Source: an uncultured Muribaculaceae bacterium (GTDB lineage Bacteria; Bacteroidota; Bacteroidia; Bacteroidales; Muribaculaceae). Taken from it: DNA of 64,000 bases. Shown here in pieces: positions 18,089 through 26,236 of this stretch. Location: positions 132,845 to 196,844 of the forward strand of contig CAUBJF010000004.1 in NCBI GenBank assembly GCA_958436175.1, written 5' to 3'. The stretch's first letter is position 1. Each line of letters opens with the position of its first letter. The notes beneath the pieces were generated by a model. It had not been told where the DNA came from. It saw only the letters and a program-made list of their open reading frames with translations, and did not search any database. Position numbers and translations under genes: made by a program.

Positions 18089-18213
18089 ATAAGATACTTG
18101 ACGATATCCTGAATGCGATTTTGGAGATTGATTCTTTCTTTGAGACTCGCACTCGTCGCTACGATGTATATCTGTCGGATGTGTACCTGCGTCGCGCGAT
18201 AGAACGAACATAA
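18073..18213 (+). pseudogene. Truncated HEPN toxin gene
   Basis: The ATG at 18073 overlaps the end of MNT copy 2 by 16 bases, as expected for a HEPN partner. The 46 codons (NKILDDILNAILEID ... YLRRAIERT) follow the first helix of the 17409 toxin and then stop at 18211-18213, before the RX4-6H motif would occur. The catalytic half is missing, and I see no continuation in the next 170 bases. Confidence 0.75.
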
Positions 18214-18310
18214 TTTGAATCTATGGAATAGTAGTTGTTGCCGAGCGATTGAAAGTCATTAGCATTTGTAAAAAGTAAGGATAGAGACAGTCTACAATCG
18301 GATGTTTTTA

Positions 18311-18343
18311 TTTGGAATATCGGGATTGAATGTCTAATTTTGA
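18311..18343 (+). promoter_or_regulatory. Promoter of the small outer-membrane protein gene
   Basis: TTTG (18311-18314), 20 bases, TAATTTTGA (18335-18343). The leader to the ATG at 18388 is about 40 bases. Confidence 0.75.
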
Positions 18344-18387
18344 GAAATATTAATACTATCATATTTTCATCTTATATTTATTTACCA

Positions 18388-18903
18388 ATGAAAAAGTTAT
18401 TGCTTGTTTTGGTTCTTATCCTTGTCGGAATAAGTGCCCGTGCCCAGTTTTATGTCGGGGGGTCTTTGGGATTGAAAGTGGAGAAGGTTAACCAGGGTTC
18501 CTCATCGGAAACCCAGACATCCTTTATGGTTACTCCGGAATTCGGTTATAGCTATGACAAGACATGGTCTTTGGGCGCGCAGATCGGGTTCAATATCGTT
18601 TCAAACGATGGCGATCTTAAGACTTTTACAGCCATCCCCTATGTCCGTTGTGCGTTCGCCCGTGCCGGCATTGTGGATTTCTTAGGTGAGCTTGGGGTCG
18701 GCTATGGTCATCAGTCTTACAGAAGCAATGGTGTCAGCGGTCTCATTGCGGCCTTGCGTCCAGGCCTGGCCATCAACTTTACTCCGGCCTTCGCGCTCAT
18801 CGCCCGTTCGAATCTTTTCCGCTATGAATACTGGGACGGAGTCAAAGGCACTACTTTTTCGGTCAACGATGGCTTCGACCTTGGCTTTCAGTTCAAATTT
18901 TAA
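18388..18903 (+). CDS. Small outer-membrane beta-barrel protein
   Basis: The ATG at 18388 begins a clear signal peptide (MKKLLLVLVLILVGISARAQ). The mature ~150 residues have an even pattern of short amphipathic strands (FYVGGSLGLKVEKV, SFMVTPEFGYSYD, WSLGAQIGFNIV) and end in aromatic Phe (LGFQFKF), typical of an 8-stranded OmpA/OmpW-type barrel (porin-like, outer membrane beta-barrel domain). Function unknown. It is monocistronic and converges with the GtrA gene ten bases away. Confidence 0.8.
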   Translation: MKKLLLVLVLILVGISARAQFYVGGSLGLKVEKVNQGSSSETQTSFMVTPEFGYSYDKTWSLGAQIGFNIVSNDGDLKTFTAIPYVRCAFARAGIVDFLGELGVGYGHQSYRSNGVSGLIAALRPGLAINFTPAFALIARSNLFRYEYWDGVKGTTFSVNDGFDLGFQFKF

Positions 18904-18912
18904 GTACGAAAA

Positions 18913-19356
18913 TTACGATTTCTTGAAGGTTACGACCCGGTTGAACACGAAGTTGGCGAGCGTATAGACAACGTTGCCGAGCAGTGTCGCGATGCCGTAG
19001 CCGGAGATGACGATGCCGAAGAAACGGAAGTCGTATTCGCCGAATGGAGAGGATGTCAGCATCCATACGAGGAAGAGCTGCAGGCCATAGCAAAGGATGA
19101 AGCCGATGGCAAAGCGCACAGCCTCACGACGGTAGTCGCCGTCGCTTTTGAATGTCCACTGACGGTTGCATATGAAGGAGTTGATGAGTCCGGCAATGTA
19201 GCCTATGGCGTTGCTGACATAGAGATTCATGCCGAGCATCGACTTGCAGAGATAGATTACTGCAAGTGTGATGATGGTGTTGAGCACTCCTACGACACAG
19301 TAGCGAATGAACTGGAGTATGCGGTCGGAAGTTCTTTCGGGGGCCGTTTCAGTCAT
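18913..19356 (-). CDS. GtrA-family membrane protein
   Basis: The 147-residue protein has four transmembrane helices with the GtrA pattern: FIRYCVVGVLNTIITL in helix 1, NAIGYIAGLINSFICNRQWTF across helix 2, and LANFVFNRVVTF in helix 4. GtrA proteins are thought to flip or accompany polyprenyl-linked sugars in glycan decoration. Its start overlaps the TRIC gene by eight bases, making it the last gene of the pheS-nth-TRIC-GtrA unit. Confidence 0.88.
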   Translation of the reverse strand: MTETAPERTSDRILQFIRYCVVGVLNTIITLAVIYLCKSMLGMNLYVSNAIGYIAGLINSFICNRQWTFKSDGDYRREAVRFAIGFILCYGLQLFLVWMLTSSPFGEYDFRFFGIVISGYGIATLLGNVVYTLANFVFNRVVTFKKS

Positions 19357-20002
19357 TGTCGTAATCTTTTGGAAGGTCTTCCGCCGGTACTTTCAGTATT
19401 GGTAGCGACCAGTCATAGTGTACGGCGGCGATGCGGAGCCCTATCACGGTGACTGCGCACGCAATCTGCGGTATATACTGGGGAATAGAAGGTATGTAGT
19501 CTATGAGCCAGTATGCTACGCCGCCGGCAAGGCAAGCTGTGGCATAAATATCCTTGCGGAAGAAGAGTGGTTTTTCGTTTATTAGGATGTCGCGCGTTAT
19601 GCCGCCGAAGGAACCTGTGATGATGCCCATCACTATCGATACCCATGCCGGATAGTCGACTGCAAGAGTTTTCTCTATTCCTACTACAACGAAGAGGGCC
19701 AGACCAATGGCATCGAAAAGGAATAGCGTCCTCATACCTCCGACAAGACCTTTGCGGAAAATGATTACCGCAGCCAGGGATACGAATGTAACGGCAAGGA
19801 ACATACCGCTCTGCATCCAGAAAACAGGTATGCCGAGAAGGATGTCGCGCAAGGTACCACCGCCGATGGCAGTGACGAGTCCGACGACGTATGCCCCGAA
19901 CCAGTCGTAGTTTTTAGCTGCCGCCAGGCGTATGCCCGATATGGCGAAGGCTATGGTGCCCACGACTTCGATTATGTAGATGAAGAGATTGCTTTCGTCC
20001 AT
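19349..20002 (-). CDS. TRIC-family cation channel (UPF0126)
   Basis: The 217-residue inner-membrane protein has seven predicted helices arranged as an inverted repeat of two three-helix units. The duplicated signature is visible as AIGGGTLRDILLG near residue 47 and GSFGGITRDILIN near 130, the glycine-rich kinks that form the potassium pore in prokaryotic TRIC channels. It starts two bases after nth ends. Confidence 0.93.
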   Translation of the reverse strand: MDESNLFIYIIEVVGTIAFAISGIRLAAAKNYDWFGAYVVGLVTAIGGGTLRDILLGIPVFWMQSGMFLAVTFVSLAAVIIFRKGLVGGMRTLFLFDAIGLALFVVVGIEKTLAVDYPAWVSIVMGIITGSFGGITRDILINEKPLFFRKDIYATACLAGGVAYWLIDYIPSIPQYIPQIACAVTVIGLRIAAVHYDWSLPILKVPAEDLPKDYDND

Positions 20003-20004
20003 CG

Positions 20005-20715
20005 CTATTCTTTGTATTCGGCCGTTCTAAGAGGCTGAGCAAGGGCTTTGGCTTTTTCCTCCATGCGTTTCTGTCGGGCATCCTCGCGCTGCCTGAAGCG
20101 GCATATGTCGGCGAGGAAACATTTCTGGCACTCCGGTTTGCGCGCCTTGCAGACGTACCTCCCGTGGAGGATGAGCCAGTGATGTGCCTTGGCGATAACT
20201 TCTTCAGGGATGTTCGACACGAGCTTCTTCTCGGTCGACAGAGGCGTGCGGCTGCGAGTAGTGAGCCCTATGCGTTCGGCAACGCGGAAGACGTGCGTGT
20301 CGACAGCCATAGTGGGCCGGTTGTAGACTACCGACAGGATGACATTCGCAGTCTTTCGTCCCACTCCCGGCAGGCTCATGAGCTTGTCGATATCGTCGGG
20401 TACTTGTCCGTCGAAGTCAGCGATGAGCTTCTTTGCCATGCCTATAAGGGCTTTGGTCTTGTTGTTGGGGTAGGAGACGGATTTGATGTACGGAAATAGC
20501 GCCTCGGGGGTCGCAGCAGCGAGCGCTTCCGGTGTGGGGAAGGCTTCGAACAATGGTGGGGTCACAATATTGACCCGCTTGTCGGTACACTGTGCCGACA
20601 GTATTACCGCGACAAGGAGCTGGAAGGGGTTCCTAAAGTGCAGTTCGGTGCTCGGTGTCGGCATCTCGGTCTTGAAACGCTCGATGACGGCATTATAGCG
20701 GTCCTGCTGTTTCAT
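20005..20715 (-). CDS. nth: Endonuclease III
   Basis: The 236-residue base-excision-repair glycosylase/AP lyase removes oxidised pyrimidines. Catalytic Lys121 lies in the helix-hairpin-helix (LPGVGRKTANVI), Asp139 in AVDTHVFR, and the [4Fe-4S] cluster ligands are Cys189, Cys196, Cys199 and Cys205 (C-x6-C-x2-C-x5-C, the canonical spacing). A basic tail of about 25 residues follows the cluster. It is 18 bases downstream of pheS. Confidence 0.97.
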   Translation of the reverse strand: MKQQDRYNAVIERFKTEMPTPSTELHFRNPFQLLVAVILSAQCTDKRVNIVTPPLFEAFPTPEALAAATPEALFPYIKSVSYPNNKTKALIGMAKKLIADFDGQVPDDIDKLMSLPGVGRKTANVILSVVYNRPTMAVDTHVFRVAERIGLTTRSRTPLSTEKKLVSNIPEEVIAKAHHWLILHGRYVCKARKPECQKCFLADICRFRQREDARQKRMEEKAKALAQPLRTAEYKE

Positions 20716-20733
20716 TTCTTGCCTGGATGCTGT

Positions 20734-21753
20734 TTATCGTGCGCCTTTGAACTCTTCGAGGAAGCGGACATCGTTCTCGGAGAACATGCGGAGGTCTTTG
20801 ACGCGGTATTTGAGGTTGGTGATACGCTCGATACCCATGCCTAAGGCGAATCCGGTGTATTCCTTAGAGTCGATACCGCATGCTTCGAGGACATTGGGGT
20901 CTACCATGCCGCAGCCGAGGATTTCTACCCAGCCCGTACCCTTGCAGAACGAACATCCCTTTCCGCCGCAGAGGTCGCAGCTTATGTCCATCTCGGCCGA
21001 CGGTTCGGTGAATGGGAAGTACGACGGGCGCAGACGTATGTCGGTCTGGGGACCGAACATCTCGCGTGCGAAATAGAGAAGGGTCTGGCGCAGGTCGGCG
21101 AAAGTGACGTTGTGGTCCACATAGAGAGCTTCAACCTGGTGGAAGAAACAGTGGGCTCGTGCGGAAATGGCTTCGTTGCGGTAGACGCGTCCGGGGCAGA
21201 TGATGCGGATAGGAGGTTTCTGCGAAGTCATGACGCGAGTCTGGACGCTCGACGTATGTGTACGGAGCAGTACTTCCGGATTGCGGCCGATGAAGAATGT
21301 ATCCTGCATATCGCGTGCGGGATGATCCGGTGGGAAGTTGAGGCTTTCGAACACATGCCAGTCGTCCTCGACCTCGGGACCTTCGGCGATAGTGAAGCCA
21401 AGACGGCGGAAGATGTCGATGATCTGTTCGCGGACGAGCGACAGAGGATGCCGTGTGCCGAGGCGTACGGGAGCTGCCGTACGTGTGAGATCCAGGGCAT
21501 TTGCATCGGAGGCTCCGGCTGCTGCGGCTTCGCGCAGGGCGTTGATAGTGTCGGTGGCGAAAGCCTTGAGCTCGTTGAGAGCCTGTCCGAGATCGCGTTT
21601 CTGTTCTGCCGGGACGGTACGGAAATCGTTCATCAGCGAGGCGATGGCACCTTTCTTGCTGAGATATTTGATGCGCAATGCCTCAACATCGGCTTCGTTC
21701 GATGCTGTCAGCTTCGAAAGCTCTGCACGTAGGGCGTTTATCTTGTCTATCAT
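20734..21753 (-). CDS. pheS: Phenylalanyl-tRNA synthetase alpha subunit
   Basis: The 339-residue protein has the N-terminal coiled-coil tRNA-binding arm (about 1-90) and the class II catalytic core: HPLSLVREQIIDIFRRLGF, motif 2 around CPGRVYRNEAISARAHCFFHQVE, and motif 3 in GFALGMGIERITNLKY. It charges tRNA-Phe together with PheT, which is not in the window; in Bacteroidales pheS and pheT are often apart. It is the first gene of its unit, with a -7-like element just upstream. Confidence 0.97.
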   Translation of the reverse strand: MIDKINALRAELSKLTASNEADVEALRIKYLSKKGAIASLMNDFRTVPAEQKRDLGQALNELKAFATDTINALREAAAAGASDANALDLTRTAAPVRLGTRHPLSLVREQIIDIFRRLGFTIAEGPEVEDDWHVFESLNFPPDHPARDMQDTFFIGRNPEVLLRTHTSSVQTRVMTSQKPPIRIICPGRVYRNEAISARAHCFFHQVEALYVDHNVTFADLRQTLLYFAREMFGPQTDIRLRPSYFPFTEPSAEMDISCDLCGGKGCSFCKGTGWVEILGCGMVDPNVLEACGIDSKEYTGFALGMGIERITNLKYRVKDLRMFSENDVRFLEEFKGAR

Positions 21754-21772
21754 TGTGTTCCTTTATTTTTGT

Positions 21773-21865
21773 GCAAAAATACAAAAAATAATCCGGCTGT
21801 CGAAACATACTGACTGTCGAATGTCGGCAATTCAGGGAATTGAGCCGGAAATTGATTATTTTTGC
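21773..21865. promoter_or_regulatory. Divergent promoter region pheS / rfbC
   Basis: Minus strand: TATTTTTGC (21781-21773), 20 bases from the pheS ATG. Plus strand: TATTTTTGC (21857-21865), 15 bases before the rfbC ATG at 21881. Both -7 elements are clear, while the -33 elements are weak. The 127-base gap holds nothing else obvious. Confidence 0.6.
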
Positions 21866-21880
21866 ATAAAAATACGTGCT

Positions 21881-22429
21881 ATGAAATTTATCCCTACCGA
21901 ATTTAAGGATTTATGGATTATTGAGCCCCGGCGTTTTTCTGATGCGAGAGGCTATTTTTCCGAAACATTCCGTCGCGACCTTTTCGAAGAGGCTACGGGT
22001 CTTCGTGTCGATTTTGTCCAGGACAATGAATCGGTGTCCTCGCGCGGTGTCGTCCGCGGTCTTCATTACCAGAAAGGCGAAGCGGCCCAGGCTAAGCTTG
22101 TGCGCGTCACTGAGGGAGTGATAGTCGATGTCGCAGTCGATCTCAGGCAGGATTCTCCAACCTTCGGGCGGCACATAGCCGTAGAGCTGTCGCAGGAAAA
22201 CGGGCGCCAGCTTTTCGTACCGCGTGGCTTTGCACACGGGTTTGCCGTACTAAGCGATCGTGCTCAGTTTCTGTACAAAGTCGATAATTATTATTGTCCC
22301 CAGGCTGAGTGCTGCATACGTTTCGACGATATGTCGGTGGGCGTGCGGTGGCCTGTCGCTAAAGCCGATATGGTATTATCCGAAAAAGATTTACGTGGTC
22401 TCAGCTGGGACGAGTCGGAAAAGTTCTAA
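21881..22429 (+). CDS. rfbC: dTDP-4-dehydrorhamnose 3,5-epimerase
   Basis: The ATG at 21881 follows the promoter and gives 182 residues, the family length; upstream in-frame ATGs lie inside antisense pheS. RmlC cupin features: RGYFSETFRRDLF near the N-terminus, SRGVVRGLHYQKG with the catalytic His, VDVAVDLRQDSPTFG, FVPRGFAHGFAVLSD, and YKVDNYY containing the catalytic Tyr. It makes dTDP-4-keto-L-rhamnose for surface polysaccharide. rfbA, B and D are not adjacent. Its stop overlaps the converging M16 gene by four bases. Confidence 0.95.
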   Translation: MKFIPTEFKDLWIIEPRRFSDARGYFSETFRRDLFEEATGLRVDFVQDNESVSSRGVVRGLHYQKGEAAQAKLVRVTEGVIVDVAVDLRQDSPTFGRHIAVELSQENGRQLFVPRGFAHGFAVLSDRAQFLYKVDNYYCPQAECCIRFDDMSVGVRWPVAKADMVLSEKDLRGLSWDESEKF

Positions 22430-23691
22430 CTCTTTACCGGCCGGTAGTGCAGCGTGACAAACGGTCGACGGTTGAACAGCTCGTCGGCAGTGGCGGCAAT
22501 ATCGTCCGGGGTAAGTATGCGGCGGTCGGTTACAGTCCGGTTGAGGTCCTCTCCGTGCATTTCCGCCTGGGCGAGATTAGTGGCCCTGGCCAGGTATCCG
22601 GCGTTTGAGAATCGGAATGTGGACTCGAATTTATTGAGGCACCGCTGTAGCTCATGGTCACTGACGTTGCCGGGCGAAGCTAACTGGCGCGCCTGTCCAA
22701 GCAGCATCTCGGTAGCACGGCCGATATCTTCGTCTTTATCAGAAGCCAGACGAGCTGACAGAAGTAGCAGACCTGGCTGTTCGCTGCCTATGATGGACGC
22801 ATCGGCCTGCGCGAACAGTCCGGGCACGGGGCCGAAGACAAGGTTGCGCATAAGACGCGACGAACGCCCGACGGCAAGAATATCGGTGATGGTGTCTGCA
22901 GTGAAATATTCTTTTTCGCCATAAGCAGCCATGGGAAATGCCATGACTATATGGGGCTGTGGTACGTGTCGGTAGACAGTCTCGGTGATATTTTCTTTCG
23001 GGAATTCTTCGTCGGGCAGACGGCGTTCGGCTATCTCACGGCGTGGAATGTCGCCGAACCAAGTCTCGGCAAGCTCAACAGTCTTTTCGAAGTCGACATT
23101 GCCCGTTATGGCGAGGATAGCGTTGTTGGGAGCGTAGTGGGCGTAGAACCATTCGCGTACGTCGTCCATCGTCACTTTAGCTATATGCTCGGGTTCGAGA
23201 CCTATGGTAGGCCATGAATAGGGATGGTTTTCGGCATAGGCCAGATTTCGGATAAGGTGGGATATATCTCCGTAGGGTCGGTTGAGGCAAGTCTGCTTGA
23301 ATTCCTCGATGACTACCGAGCGTTGAACCTCAAGACTCCGAGGATTGAAGTCGAGGCTGAGCATGCGGTCGCTCTCGAGATGGAAAGCCGTCGAAATGTT
23401 TTGTGCCGGGACTACATCGTAGAAATTCGTGAAGTCCGTGCTTGTCCAGGCGTTGCTGCGGCCACCGGCGGCCTCGAGCTCGGCATCGAAATCGGGCACA
23501 TGTGCCGAGCCTCCGAACATGAGATGTTCGAAGAGATGTGCCATGCCTGTCAGGCGGCGGCTTTCGTCGCGCGAGCCTACGTTGTAGAGAATGTTGACCG
23601 CCGCCATGACGGTGGAGCCGTCATAAGAATGAACCACACGCAGGCCGTTGGCGAGCGTGTGGCGTTTTATGCAGATCTTTTTCAGGCTCAT
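22426..23691 (-). CDS. M16-family zinc peptidase
   Basis: The 421-residue protein contains the inverted zinc motif HLFEH (His52, Glu55, His56) and the distal Glu in VVIEEFKQ, as in PqqL/mitochondrial-processing-peptidase relatives, followed by the second non-catalytic M16 half. No signal peptide is visible, so it is probably cytosolic. Its start overlaps the cyclophilin stop by four bases, so it is translationally coupled. A partner M16 subunit is not adjacent; single-chain or homodimeric action is likely. Confidence 0.93.
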   Translation of the reverse strand: MSLKKICIKRHTLANGLRVVHSYDGSTVMAAVNILYNVGSRDESRRLTGMAHLFEHLMFGGSAHVPDFDAELEAAGGRSNAWTSTDFTNFYDVVPAQNISTAFHLESDRMLSLDFNPRSLEVQRSVVIEEFKQTCLNRPYGDISHLIRNLAYAENHPYSWPTIGLEPEHIAKVTMDDVREWFYAHYAPNNAILAITGNVDFEKTVELAETWFGDIPRREIAERRLPDEEFPKENITETVYRHVPQPHIVMAFPMAAYGEKEYFTADTITDILAVGRSSRLMRNLVFGPVPGLFAQADASIIGSEQPGLLLLSARLASDKDEDIGRATEMLLGQARQLASPGNVSDHELQRCLNKFESTFRFSNAGYLARATNLAQAEMHGEDLNRTVTDRRILTPDDIAATADELFNRRPFVTLHYRPVKS

Positions 23692-24578
23692 TTTTCGAGC
23701 ACCTTCATCTTGAGGATGCGTATGTCCTCCTTGGGGCGGTCGGCGGCATCTGTCTGTGCTTTTTCGATTTTGTCGATCGTGTCCATGCCGTCAATAACTT
23801 CCCCAAAGACAGTGTACGCTCCATCGAGGTGTGGCGTGCCGCCGACGGTGGTGTATGCTTCCTTCATTTCGGGGGTCATGCCGGGCGCCGGATTGGCGGC
23901 TGCTTCAGCTTCGGTCTGCTTTATGAGCGTGTCCTGGAGAGCCTGGAGACCAGCGCGGTCGCCGCGTTGCTGCATAGCTATGATGCTGTCGCGCTGAGCC
24001 ATGGCGAGACGGTTGAAGATTTCCTGCTTCTGGTTGTTCTGTATGTAGGCATCCATCTGGCCGGCTTCTTCTTCGCTTAGTTTCTTGCCGGTTACGATAT
24101 AGAACTGCGAACCGCTGCTCTGTTTGGTGGGGTTCACCTGGTCACCCTGGCGTGCCGCAGCGAGGGCACCGCGTTTGTGGAAGTGCTTGGGGTAAACGAT
24201 TTCAGCATCTATTTTGTAGTCGGGGCCGCCGGAACCGAGCCGTTGTCCCGGAGCTGCCTTCTTCGAGTCGGGGTCGCCGGCCTGTACCATGAACTCGTTG
24301 ATGACGCGGTGGAAGAGGGTGCTGTCGTAGTATCCTTCTTCGGCGAGGCGCAGGAAGTTGTCGCGATGTTTGGGGGTGTCGCCGTAGAGGAGGACGGTAA
24401 AGTTGCCCATAGTGGTCTCTACCAATACTTTGGCCGGAGCCGAGGCTGTAGTCTGTTGTGCCATGTTGGTTGTGTCGTTGTTGTCGGCGTTGCTTTCGGC
24501 ATTCTGGGCTTTGCAGGCGCACAAAGCAAGAGTCATGCCCAGGAAGAGCATGAGCACGCCGCGAGTGATATGTTTCAT
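23688..24578 (-). CDS. Cyclophilin-type peptidylprolyl isomerase, lipoprotein
   Basis: The 296-residue protein has a lipoprotein signal (LALCAC, lipidated Cys near residue 21) and a cyclophilin domain: VLVETTMGNFTVLLYGD, FHRVINEFMVQAGDPD, SGSQFYIVTGKKL and YTVFGEVIDGMDTID. An insertion of about 75 polar, helix-rich residues (about 165-240, from QNNQKQEIFNRLAMAQ) separates the strand pairs, as in other Bacteroidales periplasmic cyclophilins. It should catalyse proline isomerisation in the periplasm. It is coupled by four-base overlaps to both neighbours. Confidence 0.93.
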   Translation of the reverse strand: MKHITRGVLMLFLGMTLALCACKAQNAESNADNNDTTNMAQQTTASAPAKVLVETTMGNFTVLLYGDTPKHRDNFLRLAEEGYYDSTLFHRVINEFMVQAGDPDSKKAAPGQRLGSGGPDYKIDAEIVYPKHFHKRGALAAARQGDQVNPTKQSSGSQFYIVTGKKLSEEEAGQMDAYIQNNQKQEIFNRLAMAQRDSIIAMQQRGDRAGLQALQDTLIKQTEAEAAANPAPGMTPEMKEAYTTVGGTPHLDGAYTVFGEVIDGMDTIDKIEKAQTDAADRPKEDIRILKMKVLEK

Positions 24579-24955
24579 ATTGTCGAAGTGGGATATAGGC
24601 GCTTGTAGATACGGCGGAAGTTATCGTCAGAGACGCATAGTTGCGCAGCCCGATCGGCATAGTCGCTGCCATAAAGACCCTGGAGCAGGTCGGGAAGATA
24701 GCGGTGCTCGCGGTCTTTGTCGATAGCCGCAGCCACAAGGCGGCGTATTGCCGGTGCGTAGCCTTCAGGGTCGATGGCATGGAGGTAGCGCGCGGCGCTG
24801 GCAAGGAACTGACCGGATAGGTCGACACGCTCCATGTTGTCGATAAGACTTTCTATCTCAGTCGGTTCGCATTCGCCTATGTGGTTGGCGAGATACTCAT
24901 AAGTGAGCAGCCCGTCGGTATCCTGTCGTAGGTTCTTTATATCGTGTTCAGTCAT
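24575..24955 (-). CDS. Conserved hypothetical protein, helical
   Basis: A 126-residue soluble protein with no signal peptide and mostly helical composition (TEIESLIDNMERVDLSGQFL, YAPAIRRLVAAAID, YLPDLLQGLYGSDYADRA), loosely like a short HEAT/TPR-type repeat. I do not recognise the family. It is the first gene of a coupled unit with the cyclophilin and M16 peptidase and has its own promoter 20 bases upstream, so it is very likely real. Confidence 0.8.
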   Translation of the reverse strand: MTEHDIKNLRQDTDGLLTYEYLANHIGECEPTEIESLIDNMERVDLSGQFLASAARYLHAIDPEGYAPAIRRLVAAAIDKDREHRYLPDLLQGLYGSDYADRAAQLCVSDDNFRRIYKRLYPTSTI

Positions 24956-24973
24956 ATTCTTATTCTTTTATGC

Positions 24974-25026
24974 GCAAAGATACGAATAAGTCTGTCGTAT
25001 AAGCAAATTTAATTCGCTATCTTTGC
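24974..25026. promoter_or_regulatory. Divergent promoters between the 24955 gene and the oxidoreductase
   Basis: Minus strand: TTTG (25007-25004), 21 bases, TATCTTTGC (24982-24974). Plus strand: TATCTTTGC at 25018-25026 with no good -33. The two -7 elements are 35 bases apart, so the promoters overlap and may interfere. Confidence 0.7.
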
Positions 25027-25040
25027 ACAAACCAAATCTT

Positions 25041-26156
25041 ATGCCTATGAAAATCGTCCATAATTTGCTTGCTGCACTCTCTATTGTCTTATTCTGCTTA
25101 CCGGGAGCCTTTTCGGCATCGGCAAAATCCGACGGCGAGCCTCTGCGTATTGCTGTGTCCGGTGTGGCCCATGGTCATCTCGGCGAAGTTATCAGGCGTG
25201 TGGACAGGGGCGACTTCCGCATAGTCGGTGTCTATGAGAAGGACGATGAACTACGGAAGAACAATGGTTTGGTACGTCTTATTGGTGATTCACTGTTCTT
25301 CTCAGACCTGGGCACTATGCTCGACGCTGTGCAGCCCGAAGCCGTGATAGACTACGGTTCTATCTACGATCACATGGCGACGGTCGAGGCATGTGCTCCT
25401 CGCGGCATCCATGTGATGGTGGAAAAACCGCTGGCAATGAATATGAAACATGCTCGCCGGATGGAGAAACTTGCCAAGGAGAACAATATCCTCCTGCTCA
25501 CAAATTTCGAGACAAGCTGGTATGACACCAACCACGAGGCATATCGTCTGGTGAACGAAGGAGAAATAGGTGACATCACGCGTTTGATGGTCTACGACGG
25601 ACACCAGGGACCCTTTGAAATAAGATGTGGTAAAGAATTTACCGACTGGCTTACCGATCCGGAGAAAAACGGTGCCGGAGCGATAGTCGATTTCGGTTGC
25701 TACGGTGCCAATCTGGCGACGTGGATTCTCAAAGGACAGCGACCCCTCAGCGTGTATGCAGTAGGCAATCACCAGAAGCCCAATAAATATCCCAAAGTAG
25801 AAGATGATGCCACAATAATAGTTCAGTATCCCGATATGACGCTACAACTGATGCCTTCCTGGAACTGGCCGATGAACCGAAAGGACATGTATATCTACGG
25901 TTCGAACGGATTCATATACCAGAAAGACGGGAAACACATGACGCTGTACAAGGACAATAAGGAAAGCGAGATAAAACCACAGCAACTTCTTCCTCCATAC
26001 AATGATTCTTTCCTATATCTCAAGGCCGCTGTCCGGGGTGATATCGAAGTCAAGCCATATGACTTGGCCTCGCTGGAGAACAATATGATTGTTGTCGAGA
26101 TTCTCGATGCGGCTATCAGGAGCGCAAAGACCGGCAAAGCGATAAAACTTAAATAA
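25041..26156 (+). CDS. Exported Gfo/Idh/MocA-family oxidoreductase
   Basis: From the ATG at 25041 (or the one at 25047) the protein has a hydrophobic export signal (LLAALSIVLFCLPGAFSASA), then a Rossmann fold (IAVSGVAHGHLGEVIRR, VVGVYEKD-like), the conserved EKPLAM block with the catalytic Lys, and the C-terminal alpha/beta substrate domain with GGAIVDFGCYGAN-like sequence. Such periplasmic NAD(P)-dependent enzymes act on sugars, and several are glycosidases using transient oxidation. About 371 residues. It is monocistronic, and substrate is unknown. Confidence 0.88.
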   Translation: MPMKIVHNLLAALSIVLFCLPGAFSASAKSDGEPLRIAVSGVAHGHLGEVIRRVDRGDFRIVGVYEKDDELRKNNGLVRLIGDSLFFSDLGTMLDAVQPEAVIDYGSIYDHMATVEACAPRGIHVMVEKPLAMNMKHARRMEKLAKENNILLLTNFETSWYDTNHEAYRLVNEGEIGDITRLMVYDGHQGPFEIRCGKEFTDWLTDPEKNGAGAIVDFGCYGANLATWILKGQRPLSVYAVGNHQKPNKYPKVEDDATIIVQYPDMTLQLMPSWNWPMNRKDMYIYGSNGFIYQKDGKHMTLYKDNKESEIKPQQLLPPYNDSFLYLKAAVRGDIEVKPYDLASLENNMIVVEILDAAIRSAKTGKAIKLK

Positions 26157-26199
26157 ACCGCAAGCCGGACTGTCGCAATGCAAAGCTCAAGGTCTGCCG

Positions 26200-26232
26200 T
26201 TTGCATATTCGGTGAGCTTTAGCTAATTTTGC
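26200..26232 (+). promoter_or_regulatory. Promoter of the histidine kinase gene
   Basis: TTTG (26200-26203), exactly 20 bases, TAATTTTGC (26224-26232). The -7 ends four bases before the GTG at 26237, again pointing to a leaderless message. Confidence 0.75.
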
Positions 26233-26236
26233 ACTT

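Noticed and set aside
16954..18213. tRNA-Ala as attachment site of an integrated element
   Set aside because: No integrase and no repeat of the tRNA 3' end were seen downstream; only a toxin-antitoxin locus lies there.
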